A program made the translations under genes and the position numbers. Under the pieces are notes generated by a model. It ran no database searches. It saw nothing but the letters and a program-made list of their open reading frames with translations, and was not told where the DNA came from. Below are positions 53,764 to 63,583 of a stretch of 64,000 nt of DNA, one piece after another; position 1 is the stretch's first letter, and each line of letters opens with the position of its first letter. Source of the DNA: JBEKTW01 sp049515655. Lineage in GTDB: Bacteria; Bacteroidota; Ignavibacteria; UBA10030; SZUA-254. The stretch lies in contig JBEKTW010000017.1 of assembly GCA_049515655.1 (NCBI GenBank), positions 15,385 through 79,384 of the forward strand. The letters run 5' to 3'.

Positions 53764-54813
53764 TTACGCACATTCATGGGGAACCATGGGATCAGTCCCT
53801 TCAGGTTCTTTCTGGAAGATCCCTTCAATATGTTTAATCGAAATACGACAAGTTTCAAGTGTATGAGAAGGTTGGTGTCCATCAATCAAGCAAGGATCAT
53901 TTTGGAACGTCTTCAATAAAGAAAGTACATACCGAGCTTGCTCAATGTATCCAGCTTTATAGGCTGCGATTGCCATTTCTTCATTCATTCTAATCAAGGG
54001 GATAAAATTAATCTCAGTATAAATCTTGGTCTGTCTTGAGACATTATGGAACTCATCTCCTGCCATACACTTGCTTTGACTAAGTAAACTTATACAACAC
54101 TCCGACAATGCAATCAACGATGAGTAATTTTGGCGACCAGAATAGACAAGACCTCTCACTTCATCGGTCAAACACCTGGTTAACTTAATTTTGTCCGATG
54201 TACTTAACCAATGGGAGGAATGAAGATCGAAATAAATAGTCTCAATGAAAAGCCTTCCTCGATGAATTACCTTCATATCATGATTATATATAGATTGCTC
54301 AAATATCTGAAACAGGGCGAGCAAAGCGCGATGCAATTTAACAACCGATTCATTTTTAAAATTTGTAATTGGGCCACATCTGATGTAGAGTGTTATGACT
54401 CTGCCCAACATCTCGATTTCATTTAATTGGGTTGTGGGAAGGGTGACCAGCACCATTGGTACCGGGACAAGGACAGAAATGGTGAAGGTTGACATGACAA
54501 GAAAGGTAAGAACATGTTGGTCTCCAGAACTACCAAAACGGCCGAACAGAGCAAATAAGATTGCAACAATCGTAAACCATGATCCAAGTTTTGTAAATGA
54601 TCGAGCCGGGAAAAGTAGTGGGAGATCCTCTTTTTGTCCTGTAGTAAACGTTGGAAGAATTGTGACCAGCGCAAGAACGGCAAATTCGCCCGAAACAAAT
54701 AAGTTGACAAACTCGTCAAGGCCGTGAGTATCCACATTATTCACAACATAGAATGACAAGAGAATCGATACACAAAACAATATGATTAATATGTAGTATG
54801 GTCGATAGAACAT
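53764..54813 (-). CDS. Four-span membrane protein, function unknown
   Basis: The 349-residue protein has four hydrophobic helices in the first 125 residues (YILIILFCVSILLSFYV, LVSGEFAVLALVTILP-like, WFTIVAILFALFGRF, STFTISVLVPVPMVLVTL), then a long soluble helical part (residues 130-349). It is probably in the inner membrane with the soluble half cytoplasmic. It follows the receiver gene by 35 bases and may be the output of the histidine kinase/receiver pair, by position only. Confidence 0.65.
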   Translation of the reverse strand: MFYRPYYILIILFCVSILLSFYVVNNVDTHGLDEFVNLFVSGEFAVLALVTILPTFTTGQKEDLPLLFPARSFTKLGSWFTIVAILFALFGRFGSSGDQHVLTFLVMSTFTISVLVPVPMVLVTLPTTQLNEIEMLGRVITLYIRCGPITNFKNESVVKLHRALLALFQIFEQSIYNHDMKVIHRGRLFIETIYFDLHSSHWLSTSDKIKLTRCLTDEVRGLVYSGRQNYSSLIALSECCISLLSQSKCMAGDEFHNVSRQTKIYTEINFIPLIRMNEEMAIAAYKAGYIEQARYVLSLLKTFQNDPCLIDGHQPSHTLETCRISIKHIEGIFQKEPEGTDPMVPHECA

Positions 54814-54848
54814 ACCCTGCTGGAGATATTCTTTGGAGTTATGGTCTA

Positions 54849-55250
54849 TTAGAGTCTGTTCTTAACTTCACTAGCGAATGTTTCAGGATCACTTGTCTTG
54901 TCATAAATATTTGCTACGGGAATGCCAATCTCTCTCAACTCTTCATTAAGGGCAGGGTCACGTAAAATTGTTAAAACAAAACATTTATCCGGTGGAAAAC
55001 ATTTTTCTTGAATTACATTCCTCACTAACTGGATTCCAATGTCTTGATTGGATTCTACTGCTTTCACAGCCCCACCTTGGGGTATAAGAATGTCGAAGAT
55101 AATCCCATCCGCATCTCCGCCTCTTGATAAATAAGAGGATGTCTCATGAAAACTTCTAAAGATCAACAATTCAAATCCCATGTCTTCCAAAGACACTTGA
55201 AAATGGCTGCATGGCCCTAGTTCGTCTTCGACCCATATAAGTTTGCTCAT
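54849..55250 (-). CDS. Stand-alone receiver (REC) domain protein
   Basis: The 133-residue protein consists only of a receiver domain. The acidic pocket is WVEDELGP, the phospho-acceptor Asp lies in IIFDILIPQG and the invariant Lys in IYDKTSDPE. It starts 12 bases after the kinase stop, so it is the likely partner of that kinase. It lacks a DNA-binding output, so it would signal to another protein. Confidence 0.8.
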   Translation of the reverse strand: MSKLIWVEDELGPCSHFQVSLEDMGFELLIFRSFHETSSYLSRGGDADGIIFDILIPQGGAVKAVESNQDIGIQLVRNVIQEKCFPPDKCFVLTILRDPALNEELREIGIPVANIYDKTSDPETFASEVKNRL

Positions 55251-55262
55251 ATGATCACCTCA

Positions 55263-57449
55263 TCAAAAAGGAAGTTTAACTGTTACAGTATTTTTATGTG
55301 GTGTGTCCTTCGTTATATCCTCTTGTTTAATATTAGCAGGCGGCTTGCTTTCAATAAGCAGTTCGCCATTATGCATTTTTACTATTCTCAATACCTCCGA
55401 GAGCCCAATCCCAGAACCTTCTCGGTTGCGATCCCAAGCCAATGTCCCACGTGTCCCAAATTCCAGAAGACTTTTCGACTCGAGTTCATCCTTGGTCATG
55501 CCTGTACCGTAATTTTCAATTGAAATTTGAGCGTGTTTACCTTCCTTCCCATAAGATACTAATAGATACGCGTCTGGTTTTTCGAAAGAATATTTAATAG
55601 CATTATCCAGAAGATAACCCAGCATTCTTGTAATCATGTACCCACAACACTTGATGGGTGGTAAAATTCCCGATGTTACTCTTATTTCTATGCCCTGCAT
55701 CGCCGCTTCAGGTTCGAATGCATAAATCTCGGTAAGAATGATTTCCTCAAGCTTTTCGGGCAGCATTTCGAATTTTTCGTCTGCAACTCGATTCTTCAAC
55801 AAATAATCTCTTAGTAGTCCAGATTCCAAGAGTGTCATTCTAATCCCGCTTCGTTCAATATTTGAAAGATATAAAAACAACATAAGTTCTAATTGACCGA
55901 GTATATTGACTATTTCCTTTATTTTCGTCGAAACCTCCATCTGATCACTTAGTACAGCACGGTTTTGTATTTCCAAAACCAATTTCTCTGAATTTAGTAT
56001 TGCCTTTCGACTTCTTAGAATACCAACCCTCTGTTGGGGTAATGAACCGTCGTCTGTTTTCCTCACAAGCAAAGATTCGATTTGACCAAGCACAGAAGAT
56101 ACGGAGGTTGTTAATTCTTGAGAGCTACGGATAGAAGTCACCAAATTCAGCTTGGCAAAATTCTCTTGCAGATTTCTTAGGTATGTTTCGTAACGAACAA
56201 TAATTGTTGAATTGTTTTGGAGTTCCTCTTTTATTTCGGGTTTCCACGAATAATCAAGCACTGAGGCATCAACCACCGAAGAAAATGGACCCCGTTTTGC
56301 CGCTCTCATGGATTCACGAAAAAGGAACATGCTTATGCCTTGCATTGAGATGACAGGAGCCATCAGTGTATGTACCTGACTTCTGACTCTATTAACATCT
56401 ACCAGTCCACCTAACATCATTAGTTCGGTAACATCCCTGACTGTTCCACGCCGGCCAATTGGCTTATTAGGATCACCAGTCATCTCGCAATCGACCATTA
56501 TCCAGAACACCTTACGTGTATCAAGTCTCTTTACTCTAACTATCCGATTATGCATCGGCTCATTTTTATAGGCGTGTTTCACTAAATCTTTCTCAAATTC
56601 TTTCACGTCACCAGGATTTACATACAGATCTCTTATATCTACGATATCTTTAATATCAGACGCAGATTTAAAACCGAACATTTTTGCAAACTCATCATCG
56701 CAGTCTGTAATTATTGGAATATTGACACCTATTTCCTTGGTTTTATATGTCACTTCATAAATCCCAGTTTGAAGGTTTAACATCATTAGAATCTTGTCTA
56801 TATTTTCAATAAACGTAAAAACACCGTCACGCCTTACACATTTTCCATCTTTCATGATTTGCTTGACGGTCACTAAAATTGTAATTTCACCACGATCTTT
56901 TTTCTTCATCCTAATTGGCCGGTTGATTACCACACCACCTTTCCCTAAGTCCCCAATAAGTTCATTGAAGTCTTTTTGTGATACGTAGAGATTCAAAACG
57001 TCCCCCCCAGTATCACGTTTCAGCTCTTCCACTGACTTGTATCCGAAAATCATCGCCGCTGTTCTATTCATATATAGAATAGTATGTTTGTCAGCGCCAA
57101 TACTATAAACACCAGCCTCAACATCATCGAACAGCTGAAAATTCTCTAGTAGCGAGGGCGTAATCAAGATATTGTTTGATTCTACACCGAAATCTTGTAT
57201 TTGGATTATACTCTTGAAAATTGACAATACACGCCCGTCACTAAGCAAGATACTCCGCGATGTATTAGTATGGAAGTCGCTTCTGAACACTTCATTTCTA
57301 ATCTCACGGATCATTGCTGAGAAATCCATTGATACCGCCAGATCTTTTACATTCTTGCTTGCAAGCAGAAGATCACCATTATCTGCGAATAGCACTATGG
57401 GGATTTTTGTCTCGTCGGAATATGTCTCGACGGCCTTTAGCGAAAGCAT
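55263..57449 (-). CDS. PAS-domain sensor histidine kinase (divergent H-box)
   Basis: The 728-residue kinase has two PAS domains (about 105-220, AGVYSIGADKHTILYMNRTAAMIFGYKS; about 225-345, DEFAKMFGFKSASD...GTVRDVTEL). A helical segment with His360 in SQVHTLMAPVISMQGI is the likely phospho-His. The HATPase domain has N-box GYLLDNAIKYS (611-621), G1 ENYGTGM (645-651) and G2 GSGIGL (678-683). No membrane span is evident, so it may be a soluble sensor. It forms an operon with the receiver and the membrane protein downstream. Confidence 0.82.
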   Translation of the reverse strand: MLSLKAVETYSDETKIPIVLFADNGDLLLASKNVKDLAVSMDFSAMIREIRNEVFRSDFHTNTSRSILLSDGRVLSIFKSIIQIQDFGVESNNILITPSLLENFQLFDDVEAGVYSIGADKHTILYMNRTAAMIFGYKSVEELKRDTGGDVLNLYVSQKDFNELIGDLGKGGVVINRPIRMKKKDRGEITILVTVKQIMKDGKCVRRDGVFTFIENIDKILMMLNLQTGIYEVTYKTKEIGVNIPIITDCDDEFAKMFGFKSASDIKDIVDIRDLYVNPGDVKEFEKDLVKHAYKNEPMHNRIVRVKRLDTRKVFWIMVDCEMTGDPNKPIGRRGTVRDVTELMMLGGLVDVNRVRSQVHTLMAPVISMQGISMFLFRESMRAAKRGPFSSVVDASVLDYSWKPEIKEELQNNSTIIVRYETYLRNLQENFAKLNLVTSIRSSQELTTSVSSVLGQIESLLVRKTDDGSLPQQRVGILRSRKAILNSEKLVLEIQNRAVLSDQMEVSTKIKEIVNILGQLELMLFLYLSNIERSGIRMTLLESGLLRDYLLKNRVADEKFEMLPEKLEEIILTEIYAFEPEAAMQGIEIRVTSGILPPIKCCGYMITRMLGYLLDNAIKYSFEKPDAYLLVSYGKEGKHAQISIENYGTGMTKDELESKSLLEFGTRGTLAWDRNREGSGIGLSEVLRIVKMHNGELLIESKPPANIKQEDITKDTPHKNTVTVKLPF

Positions 57450-57457
57450 TTGTGATC

Positions 57458-57655
57458 CTAGTAATAGTTTAAGAGGCTAGATAGAATATGGTCTTCATCT
57501 CCATGAACCCATAGGGGAGAAGAGAATGAATTCTCAAGTATCGACCCATTTTGCGAAGAGACAAGAGCTTCACAGCTAGCATTGACCTGATAGCTTGGGT
57601 CGATTTGCGCATTTCTCTGGCGGTGTTTTGACAATTGATTCTTCACGAAGTCCAC
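57458..57655 (-). CDS. Possible small protein upstream of the kinase
   Basis: A 65-residue frame starting at GTG 57655 ends nine bases before the kinase start (DFVKNQLSKHRQRNAQIDPS to SSLLNYY). The spacing suggests co-translation, but the start lacks a good ribosome site. No family recognised. Confidence 0.35.
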   Translation of the reverse strand: MDFVKNQLSKHRQRNAQIDPSYQVNASCEALVSSQNGSILENSFSSPLWVHGDEDHILSSLLNYY

Positions 57656-57820
57656 GAAAAAGTTTTCCGCGAGAATCTCCCTCTACCGAAACCAATCCGT
57701 CAAAACACAGGTGCATGTTTATCCTCAGCATGTCTCAATTGTTGAGGCATCATTGCTGCTTTACTCAAGGTCCTCATCCCTCCTACGATTGTGATTGCAT
57801 TATGAAAAAGCACATTGCCA

Positions 57821-58522
57821 TCATAACATCTCACTCGGTTTATCCCTAAACAGAGTTTCTCCTTTTACCAACCAAGAAACGCCAAACGCAAGGAGCATAA
57901 CAGTTTCGAACACCAACACTATTCTTGATTCATTTGCTTCTTCCGGGCTCAGAGCCAAATGAAATATTAGTAACGCAACTATACAAACGAATATTGCCGC
58001 TCCACAAGTCTTATAAATTCGATTACGCTTTCGCTTGCTCCATGTAATAGTAGGACCTTTGCTCAAAGTGAAGAGAAAAAATGAATTGATGGCAAGAAGC
58101 AAGAAAAAAATCGATGCGCATGTAAGATGAATCCCGTTGGAGATCGTTGGTGCTATTTGAAATATTCCTACGGGGATCAGATTAGCTTGGGGATTTAGGC
58201 ACGGGAAGACAGCAACACCCAATCCAGCTACTCCACTAATCGTAGTTACAAGGCCGTCTATTTTTTCATATCCTCGATAGGTCACAAGAAATAGTGAGAC
58301 TCCAACCAGCAATCCGACAAAAAAGTCTCTCATGTTCGTATGATAATAAAAACTTATCGAAGGCTGGATAGAGAGATTTGAAAGGAGGAATCCGCCGAGC
58401 ATGCAAATGAAGGGCAAAAGTATTCCGAGAATGCCTATCCACCGACGAAGAACAATATACGAGATGATCAGACTGTCGTTCTTATCTCTAAGCAAGGTTA
58501 ACTCCCAGCATGAATAGTTCAA
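57821..58522 (-). CDS. Multi-span membrane protein, function unknown
   Basis: The 233-residue protein has about six hydrophobic helices (WIGILGILLPFICMLGGFLL, FFVGLLVGVSLFLVTYRGY, GLVTTISGVAGLGVAVFP, GIHLTCASIFFLLLAINSFF, GAAIFVCIVALLIFHLAL, IVLVFETVMLLAFGVSWL). This is an inner-membrane protein with short loops, with no family that I can name. The gene stands alone, with spacers on both sides. Confidence 0.65.
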   Translation of the reverse strand: MNYSCWELTLLRDKNDSLIISYIVLRRWIGILGILLPFICMLGGFLLSNLSIQPSISFYYHTNMRDFFVGLLVGVSLFLVTYRGYEKIDGLVTTISGVAGLGVAVFPCLNPQANLIPVGIFQIAPTISNGIHLTCASIFFLLLAINSFFLFTLSKGPTITWSKRKRNRIYKTCGAAIFVCIVALLIFHLALSPEEANESRIVLVFETVMLLAFGVSWLVKGETLFRDKPSEML

Positions 58523-58656
58523 CCGTTGGGGTTACTACGTGCCAAGTCAAGTCTTCGCAACGTAATCATGCTAAAAGTGAATCCAATGTTGTCGCTTACA
58601 GTTTGAGCAACCATGCAGACAGATTTAAAACTCATGAACAACAATATTTGCATTGG

Positions 58657-59337
58657 TCAATTGATGATTCTGAACCCAAATGATACTCCATACCATACTC
58701 GACCATTTGAATCCCAGTCATTATTTACAAAATCCCATCCAGCAATAACTCCAAGCTCAACTTTGTCAAGGACATCGAAATTGAATCCAAATCCAGTGGT
58801 GAAGCCCGTCCTGTTCTCAACTTCTGTACTGTTTATCTGGTTGATAGACACCGTTGTAATTCCCGCGAAGATGACTGGCTTAACCGTGAAGCCACTGAAA
58901 TCATAAAAATATGAAGCGGCAAATGCCAAGTTTCCTCCTGGATAAATGTTCTTTTTTTCAGGACGGTACTTGAATGGTGTGGTCGCAATACCTCCACCAA
59001 ATCCAGACAGATGCCTGAATAAGTACTCCGGCGTTTCCCCTGTAATTTCTAGAGTGTATGCCTTTCCTTGAACTACACAATTCGGATATGATTTATTGTC
59101 AGGTACTGTATGTACTTTGAAGGTCACCTTTGCAGTTTGAGTCTCCTCAATATAAATCTTCGTTCCTGCCGGTATTGTATATTTTGTCATGTCGCTTTTA
59201 TCCAAAGCATTTTCAGCTTTTCCTACAATATCATACCTAATTAAATAGAAGTCACGCTCTACAAATGTGACCTGACAAAAAAGAAATGATGGTGTCAGTA
59301 AAAGGACGGCAAGAATTAAGTGAATTGAGTATTTCAT
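58657..59337 (-). CDS. Probable outer-membrane protein, function unknown
   Basis: The 226-residue protein has a signal peptide (MKYSIHLILAVLLLTPSFLFC) and a C-terminal half of alternating beta strands (FAASYFYDFSGFTVKPVIFAGITTVSINQ, GFTTGFGFNFDVLDKVELGVIAGW) ending in FGFRIIN. This suggests a small beta-barrel or a porin-like fold. The N-terminal half (VTFKVHTVPDN) is a soluble domain. Not assignable to a named family. Confidence 0.65.
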   Translation of the reverse strand: MKYSIHLILAVLLLTPSFLFCQVTFVERDFYLIRYDIVGKAENALDKSDMTKYTIPAGTKIYIEETQTAKVTFKVHTVPDNKSYPNCVVQGKAYTLEITGETPEYLFRHLSGFGGGIATTPFKYRPEKKNIYPGGNLAFAASYFYDFSGFTVKPVIFAGITTVSINQINSTEVENRTGFTTGFGFNFDVLDKVELGVIAGWDFVNNDWDSNGRVWYGVSFGFRIIN

Positions 59338-59477
59338 GAATCCTCCTTGACGTTATTTGGGTGTCATTATCACGTTAGCCGTGTTAATTGAAGCTTAGTA
59401 TTGATCAGACGCTGAACCTCGGCATAGACCTATACCCAATTGAGAACAGGTTCTTCGAATTCGATTTTCAGGTTAAC

Positions 59478-59984
59478 TTACGCTTGTACACTAAAGTCTT
59501 CGTCAGGATGAATTTCAAGAAAAGGACCATCTTTGTCGATGACAACCGCGCCACCTAGTTCTAGATTCGATGAAGATGTAATCAGTTGAGTGTCACAAAT
59601 GTCATGTGCTTTCGTGCCTGGCTCAACCTCTATGCGGATGAACCGATCGCCGCTTGATGAGACACCACTGATCGTAAACGTTGAGATGGCCATATCTATT
59701 GTCCAGAAGCCATCACTGGAATGTTGGGCATCGCGCACCGGGGTTCCAGTTGACTTTGCAACACATCCAGTCTCTTTCCATCCCTCGATGCCAATTTTCT
59801 TGAAAGGTGTTGTGAACCACGCAATGAAGCGATCAAACCAACTGAGTTCCGATTCGGGTTTGTTTTTCAACATATCGACGGTGCCTTGAGCATCACAGAA
59901 TGCGGCTGCGAAGAGCTCTCTCCTTTCAGTCGACAGGTCCTTACGCCAATAATGGGATGGGCGCATTCTTCTGGCCTTTATCAT
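59478..59984 (-). CDS. Hypothetical protein, 168 residues
   Basis: The product MIKARRMRPSHYWRKDLSTE starts with a basic helical region, then has ESELSWFDRFIAWFTTPFKK and a beta-rich C-terminus (FLEIHPDEDFSVQA). No family recognised. Upstream at 60054-60103 there are paired CGCATTA/ATCCTAATGCG boxes that may control it. Confidence 0.6.
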   Translation of the reverse strand: MIKARRMRPSHYWRKDLSTERRELFAAAFCDAQGTVDMLKNKPESELSWFDRFIAWFTTPFKKIGIEGWKETGCVAKSTGTPVRDAQHSSDGFWTIDMAISTFTISGVSSSGDRFIRIEVEPGTKAHDICDTQLITSSSNLELGGAVVIDKDGPFLEIHPDEDFSVQA

Positions 59985-60419
59985 TGTTCAGATTGTGAGT
60001 ATTCAATTGCGACAAGAGAAGGTAGCAAGCGTTTTTTAGAAAGTCAAGTTTTTCGCATTATAGGATTGCGAAAACACGCTCCAATTCCCATATCCTAATG
60101 CGCAAAACAGGGGAATTTCACGTATTTAATCCTGAGCATGGCCAAATCACGCCATAAAAGTTCGGGAAAAATGAACCCCGACCCCGTTATTGTTAAATTG
60201 GATCAGAATCCCCATCAAGATTGCCAAGAAAGATCCGTATGTAGCAATACATATGGATTTTTTTTATTGCTTTAAGCATATTTTATGATACGGGGACTGA
60301 AAATTTGTTTTGTAGATTATTATGTTGTTTGTGTCGGATCCAGGTTATTAGCCATATTTAACGGCGTGGGGACAAAAGTTTTGACTCTCATAGAACCCGA
60401 GCTATTGGATGGGATCCAG
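59985..60419. promoter_or_regulatory. Regulatory spacer with inverted boxes
   Basis: Contains CGCATTATAGGATTGCG (60054-60070) and the inverted ATATCCTAATGCG (60090-60103), which look like two half-sites of one repressor. They lie 70-120 bases before the 168-residue gene. The remainder up to 60419 shows no supported gene. Confidence 0.4.
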
Positions 60420-60605
60420 CTATTCATTCAAGTGTCCATTTTTCAATGCCCATTTGAAAGCCCTTAGAATTGCTGATCTTCTGGGAGGCATATCTCTAAA
60501 TGCTTGAATTAGTCCTTCCAGAGGAGTAAATAGAGCTATTTCTCTTCCTGGATCTGGATCTTTCATTTGTCGGAGCTTTTTCCAATCTATTCTAGTTTTC
60601 TTCAT
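60420..60605 (-). CDS. Small basic hypothetical protein, 61 residues
   Basis: The product MKKTRIDWKKLRQMKDPDPG continues with AFRDMPPRRSAILRAFKWALKNGHLNE. It is basic and helical, with no recognised family. It lies after the iteron array on the minus strand, downstream of the primase gene. Confidence 0.5.
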   Translation of the reverse strand: MKKTRIDWKKLRQMKDPDPGREIALFTPLEGLIQAFRDMPPRRSAILRAFKWALKNGHLNE

Positions 60606-60679
60606 AATTGATAGCTTTCTGTGAAAACAAACAAAAAAACAAATAATAACAACACAATATGCTGTCTACGATTGCAGTT

Positions 60680-60985
60680 GGTTACATTTGGTTACACTTC
60701 ATTTGTAACCGAAAAAATGTCTATTCTGATCTGCATTACTGGATTTTGACAATTTTTTGTCTCGGTTACACGGTTACACGTTTTAGACACATACCTTACT
60801 ATCGAGTTATACAATCGTATATCTACATACAATTAATAACAGCGTAGCTTCATATAGTAAAGGGTGTATATTTCTTGTAACCATGTAACCAATCACTAAA
60901 ACCACATATATTTGGCTATTCCACTTCGTTTTCGCCAACTTGGCGGTTACAATCGCAGTGTAACCAATTGTAACCGAATGTAACC
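60680..60985. repeat. Iteron-like array of GGTTACA/TGTAACC, 11 copies (possible replication origin)
   Basis: GGTTACA occurs at 60680, 60690, 60764, 60772 and 60945; the inverse TGTAACC at 60704, 60876, 60884, 60959, 60969 and 60979. The last three are spaced 10 bases apart and the two leftmost also 10 apart, so they lie on one face of the helix. Such arrays are bound by replication initiators or primases. The stretch is AT-rich and directly abuts the primase gene's 3' end. Confidence 0.75.
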
Positions 60986-60988
60986 GGA

Positions 60989-63583
60989 TCAGATACCGAA
61001 TCCCTCCAGATCTAAATCCTGCTTCTTAACCTTCACAATATCGATGCAGACACAACGGTGCGTCCCATCATTGAACTTGACTGCATAACTCTTGCCGACA
61101 ACATACTCACATTCATCAAACAGTCTCAGGTACGACTCTTTATCCAATAGATCTCCCTCATAATTTGTCCGCTGAGCATAGATCTTGAAGTCGGGGAAGA
61201 CCTTATTGAACCGAATCGCCAATATCTGCAAAGACTTCTTGTTACGAAGATCAACATTGGCAGTTTTGAAATCTCTATTCGCCTCTAACTCTCCGTTTTG
61301 CGCAAGGACTGAAAACTCTTCCAACAACTGATCGATGGCTGATTTTACGAACCCGGACTTCGAACCGGTTATCTCGGAAAGCTGGTCTTTCAACAGCTTT
61401 CCCGACTTGATTTCAGGCACTGCGATATTCCAATGCTGAGCATACAGCTGGAAAAGCATAATGCCCATTACCATGACTATCAGATTATTCAGTATGCGAG
61501 GAGCGACGGTGACTTTTTTGAATTGTTTTGCTATTATTATTTTTGCTTTTTCCAATAGAGCTGCTACATCCTGCTGCAATACAAACTCGATATACCTCGG
61601 CATGAATCCTTCAAGACGCAACTCCCACAGCTTATCGAAAGCATTCTGCATCGATTTGTTTTTCTTCACGGTGTCTGAAAACCTTATCAAAAGCACACGT
61701 TCTTTAATTGCAGGCTGGGTAATATTCCACTCGCCCATGACTGTCATAGGCGCCTGAAGATGATAATCCTCCACTGTTTGGTCCGGTCTGCCTTTAGATT
61801 CGACTTCTCCGGCATACGACTTTCGCATCATTCTGATCAGATTGTCTCTTTCATCATCCTTCATATCAGCCACTTTGAATTCATCCAACACGACTGGAAT
61901 GGCATTTGTCGAAGACAGTAGTTTTAGCATTGGGAATGTTCTCTGCGTACATGATGTAGGATAATAGTCCGTGTAGCCGCATAATCGCTTGAACATTTTC
62001 CCTGTGGTCGTTTTTCCGCTTCCCTGCGATCCATGAACAAACACGAGAGGAAATCCACCGAGCTTGTCCATAAGGACCGGTTTCAACGGCGATACAAAGA
62101 TCCAGGATAGCCATGGAACGATAACTTTTTCATCGTTGACATGGAGGATATTCTCATAAAATATCCTCATGAACTCCTTGTACTCTTCTTCCGATTGTTC
62201 TGGATACTTTATTCCATGATAGAACGCATCTGCACCCTTGCCAAACGGTACTATCGTTTGTTCAGGCTGAATACCGCTTGCCGTAATGTTTACGCCTTCA
62301 GTAACCCAGAGATCGTCAATCAATCCGATGACTTTTGTTCCACGTTTGCGAACAGGTATGTGCGTATTGATAAAGCTGCAGAGAGCTTGAACATCATTAT
62401 CGGATCCATGGAATGTGCAGTCCTGATGACCAATAGCTTTCAAGAGCTTTGATTTTGTATGCCAGTCCGTGTTCTCAATGAAAATGTCTTCATACTTAAA
62501 TCCCTGTGTCGATGTTGCATTGCATCTGAGGCAGTCAGAGTCATCCAAAACGAGCAGTTCTTTTGGTTCAATGGTAAATGTTGTCACCATTGCCCGGTGA
62601 AATCCCTGTCCATTGTGCACTGTTTTATAGTATGCGTTATCCGAAGCCGTAAATTCCACAGGAATTGATGCTGTCTTATGGAAGTATCTCTGATACATGT
62701 CACTGACTGTTTTGCAGATTTTGTCGTCTGGCAAAGGTGGCGTATTTCGTTGATTCCATGCCTGCACAAGCTCTAAGATTGTCTGTTCATCGGCTCTTTG
62801 AGCAATAAGCGAGCCGATCAGCTTTGTCATCCGTTCAGTTCTGTGGCCATCTATTGTACCTTTTAGAAGATCCTCTGCGGATTCTTTTACTTCAACTGTT
62901 TCCCCTGGATCTTGCTCTTCTTCAACATCGGCAGAAAGTGGTTCACAGTTCGCATTTATGTAAATGTCAGGATCGTAGGAAAGGTAACATGCGCGAGCAG
63001 CGTCTTTTGTTACCGCGTCTGGCTTGACGCCGTACAGTGTCGTGTACTTTTTCATATAGTACACATATATTTTCCTGTATTCCTCGTAATTGGTAACCGC
63101 CCTGTCCAAAGGAAATATGACCTTTATGCCATCTCCTCCGGGCGAAATGAAAGCACATAGAACATGACGGTCTTTTCTGAGTTTTCCCATCAATGCGTCC
63201 AGCACTGGGAGCACGTCATCAAAATCCAGCAGAACGTGCTTTATGCTGATGAGATTTTTGTTCTCCCGATGGTTGTCCTTGAAGGTTCCCATCGAAAAAT
63301 AAGGAAGGTTATTTGTCTTGTAAGCCTGTCGGACTTTTTTCTCCTCTGCCGACGTGCAGGGAAGAGAACGGACCTGCTCAATTGTCTTATCTAGACCGTT
63401 GCTCCCAGTCTTTATCTGTTCGATTATATCCTTGAATGGAACGAGCGTAACTCGCTCGTCTTTTCTGTTTACTTTTGTACCGTAGGATACGGTAAAATTT
63501 AAATCTGTTTCTTTCTGAGGAAGCCCCTCAGTATTTTCAGTTGCTGTTAGTTGTTCATCTATTGTTGCTAGGTTGTTCGACAT
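60989..63583 (-). CDS. Primase-helicase (PrimPol/VirE-N type front with superfamily helicase domain)
   Basis: The 864-residue protein has a BT4734/VirE N-type primase front (HVLLDFDDV near 119, ISPGGDGIKVIFPLD near 147-160, VTKDAARACYLSYDPDIYIN near 191-210), giving a DxD-type catalytic core. A PriCT-like linker (TERMTKLIGSLIAQRADEQTILELVQAW, near 249-277) follows, then a helicase domain with Walker A GSQGSGKTT (518-526) and VVLDEF. Together these should start and unwind the element's replication. The iteron array lies at its 3' end. The start at 63583 overlaps the preceding gene by 29 bases, suggesting coupling. Confidence 0.88.
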   Translation of the reverse strand: MSNNLATIDEQLTATENTEGLPQKETDLNFTVSYGTKVNRKDERVTLVPFKDIIEQIKTGSNGLDKTIEQVRSLPCTSAEEKKVRQAYKTNNLPYFSMGTFKDNHRENKNLISIKHVLLDFDDVLPVLDALMGKLRKDRHVLCAFISPGGDGIKVIFPLDRAVTNYEEYRKIYVYYMKKYTTLYGVKPDAVTKDAARACYLSYDPDIYINANCEPLSADVEEEQDPGETVEVKESAEDLLKGTIDGHRTERMTKLIGSLIAQRADEQTILELVQAWNQRNTPPLPDDKICKTVSDMYQRYFHKTASIPVEFTASDNAYYKTVHNGQGFHRAMVTTFTIEPKELLVLDDSDCLRCNATSTQGFKYEDIFIENTDWHTKSKLLKAIGHQDCTFHGSDNDVQALCSFINTHIPVRKRGTKVIGLIDDLWVTEGVNITASGIQPEQTIVPFGKGADAFYHGIKYPEQSEEEYKEFMRIFYENILHVNDEKVIVPWLSWIFVSPLKPVLMDKLGGFPLVFVHGSQGSGKTTTGKMFKRLCGYTDYYPTSCTQRTFPMLKLLSSTNAIPVVLDEFKVADMKDDERDNLIRMMRKSYAGEVESKGRPDQTVEDYHLQAPMTVMGEWNITQPAIKERVLLIRFSDTVKKNKSMQNAFDKLWELRLEGFMPRYIEFVLQQDVAALLEKAKIIIAKQFKKVTVAPRILNNLIVMVMGIMLFQLYAQHWNIAVPEIKSGKLLKDQLSEITGSKSGFVKSAIDQLLEEFSVLAQNGELEANRDFKTANVDLRNKKSLQILAIRFNKVFPDFKIYAQRTNYEGDLLDKESYLRLFDECEYVVGKSYAVKFNDGTHRCVCIDIVKVKKQDLDLEGFGI

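Noticed and set aside
60680..60985. GGTTACA/TGTAACC repeats as a CRISPR array
   Set aside because: The units are seven bases, irregularly spaced and in both orientations, with no regular spacers and no cas genes.
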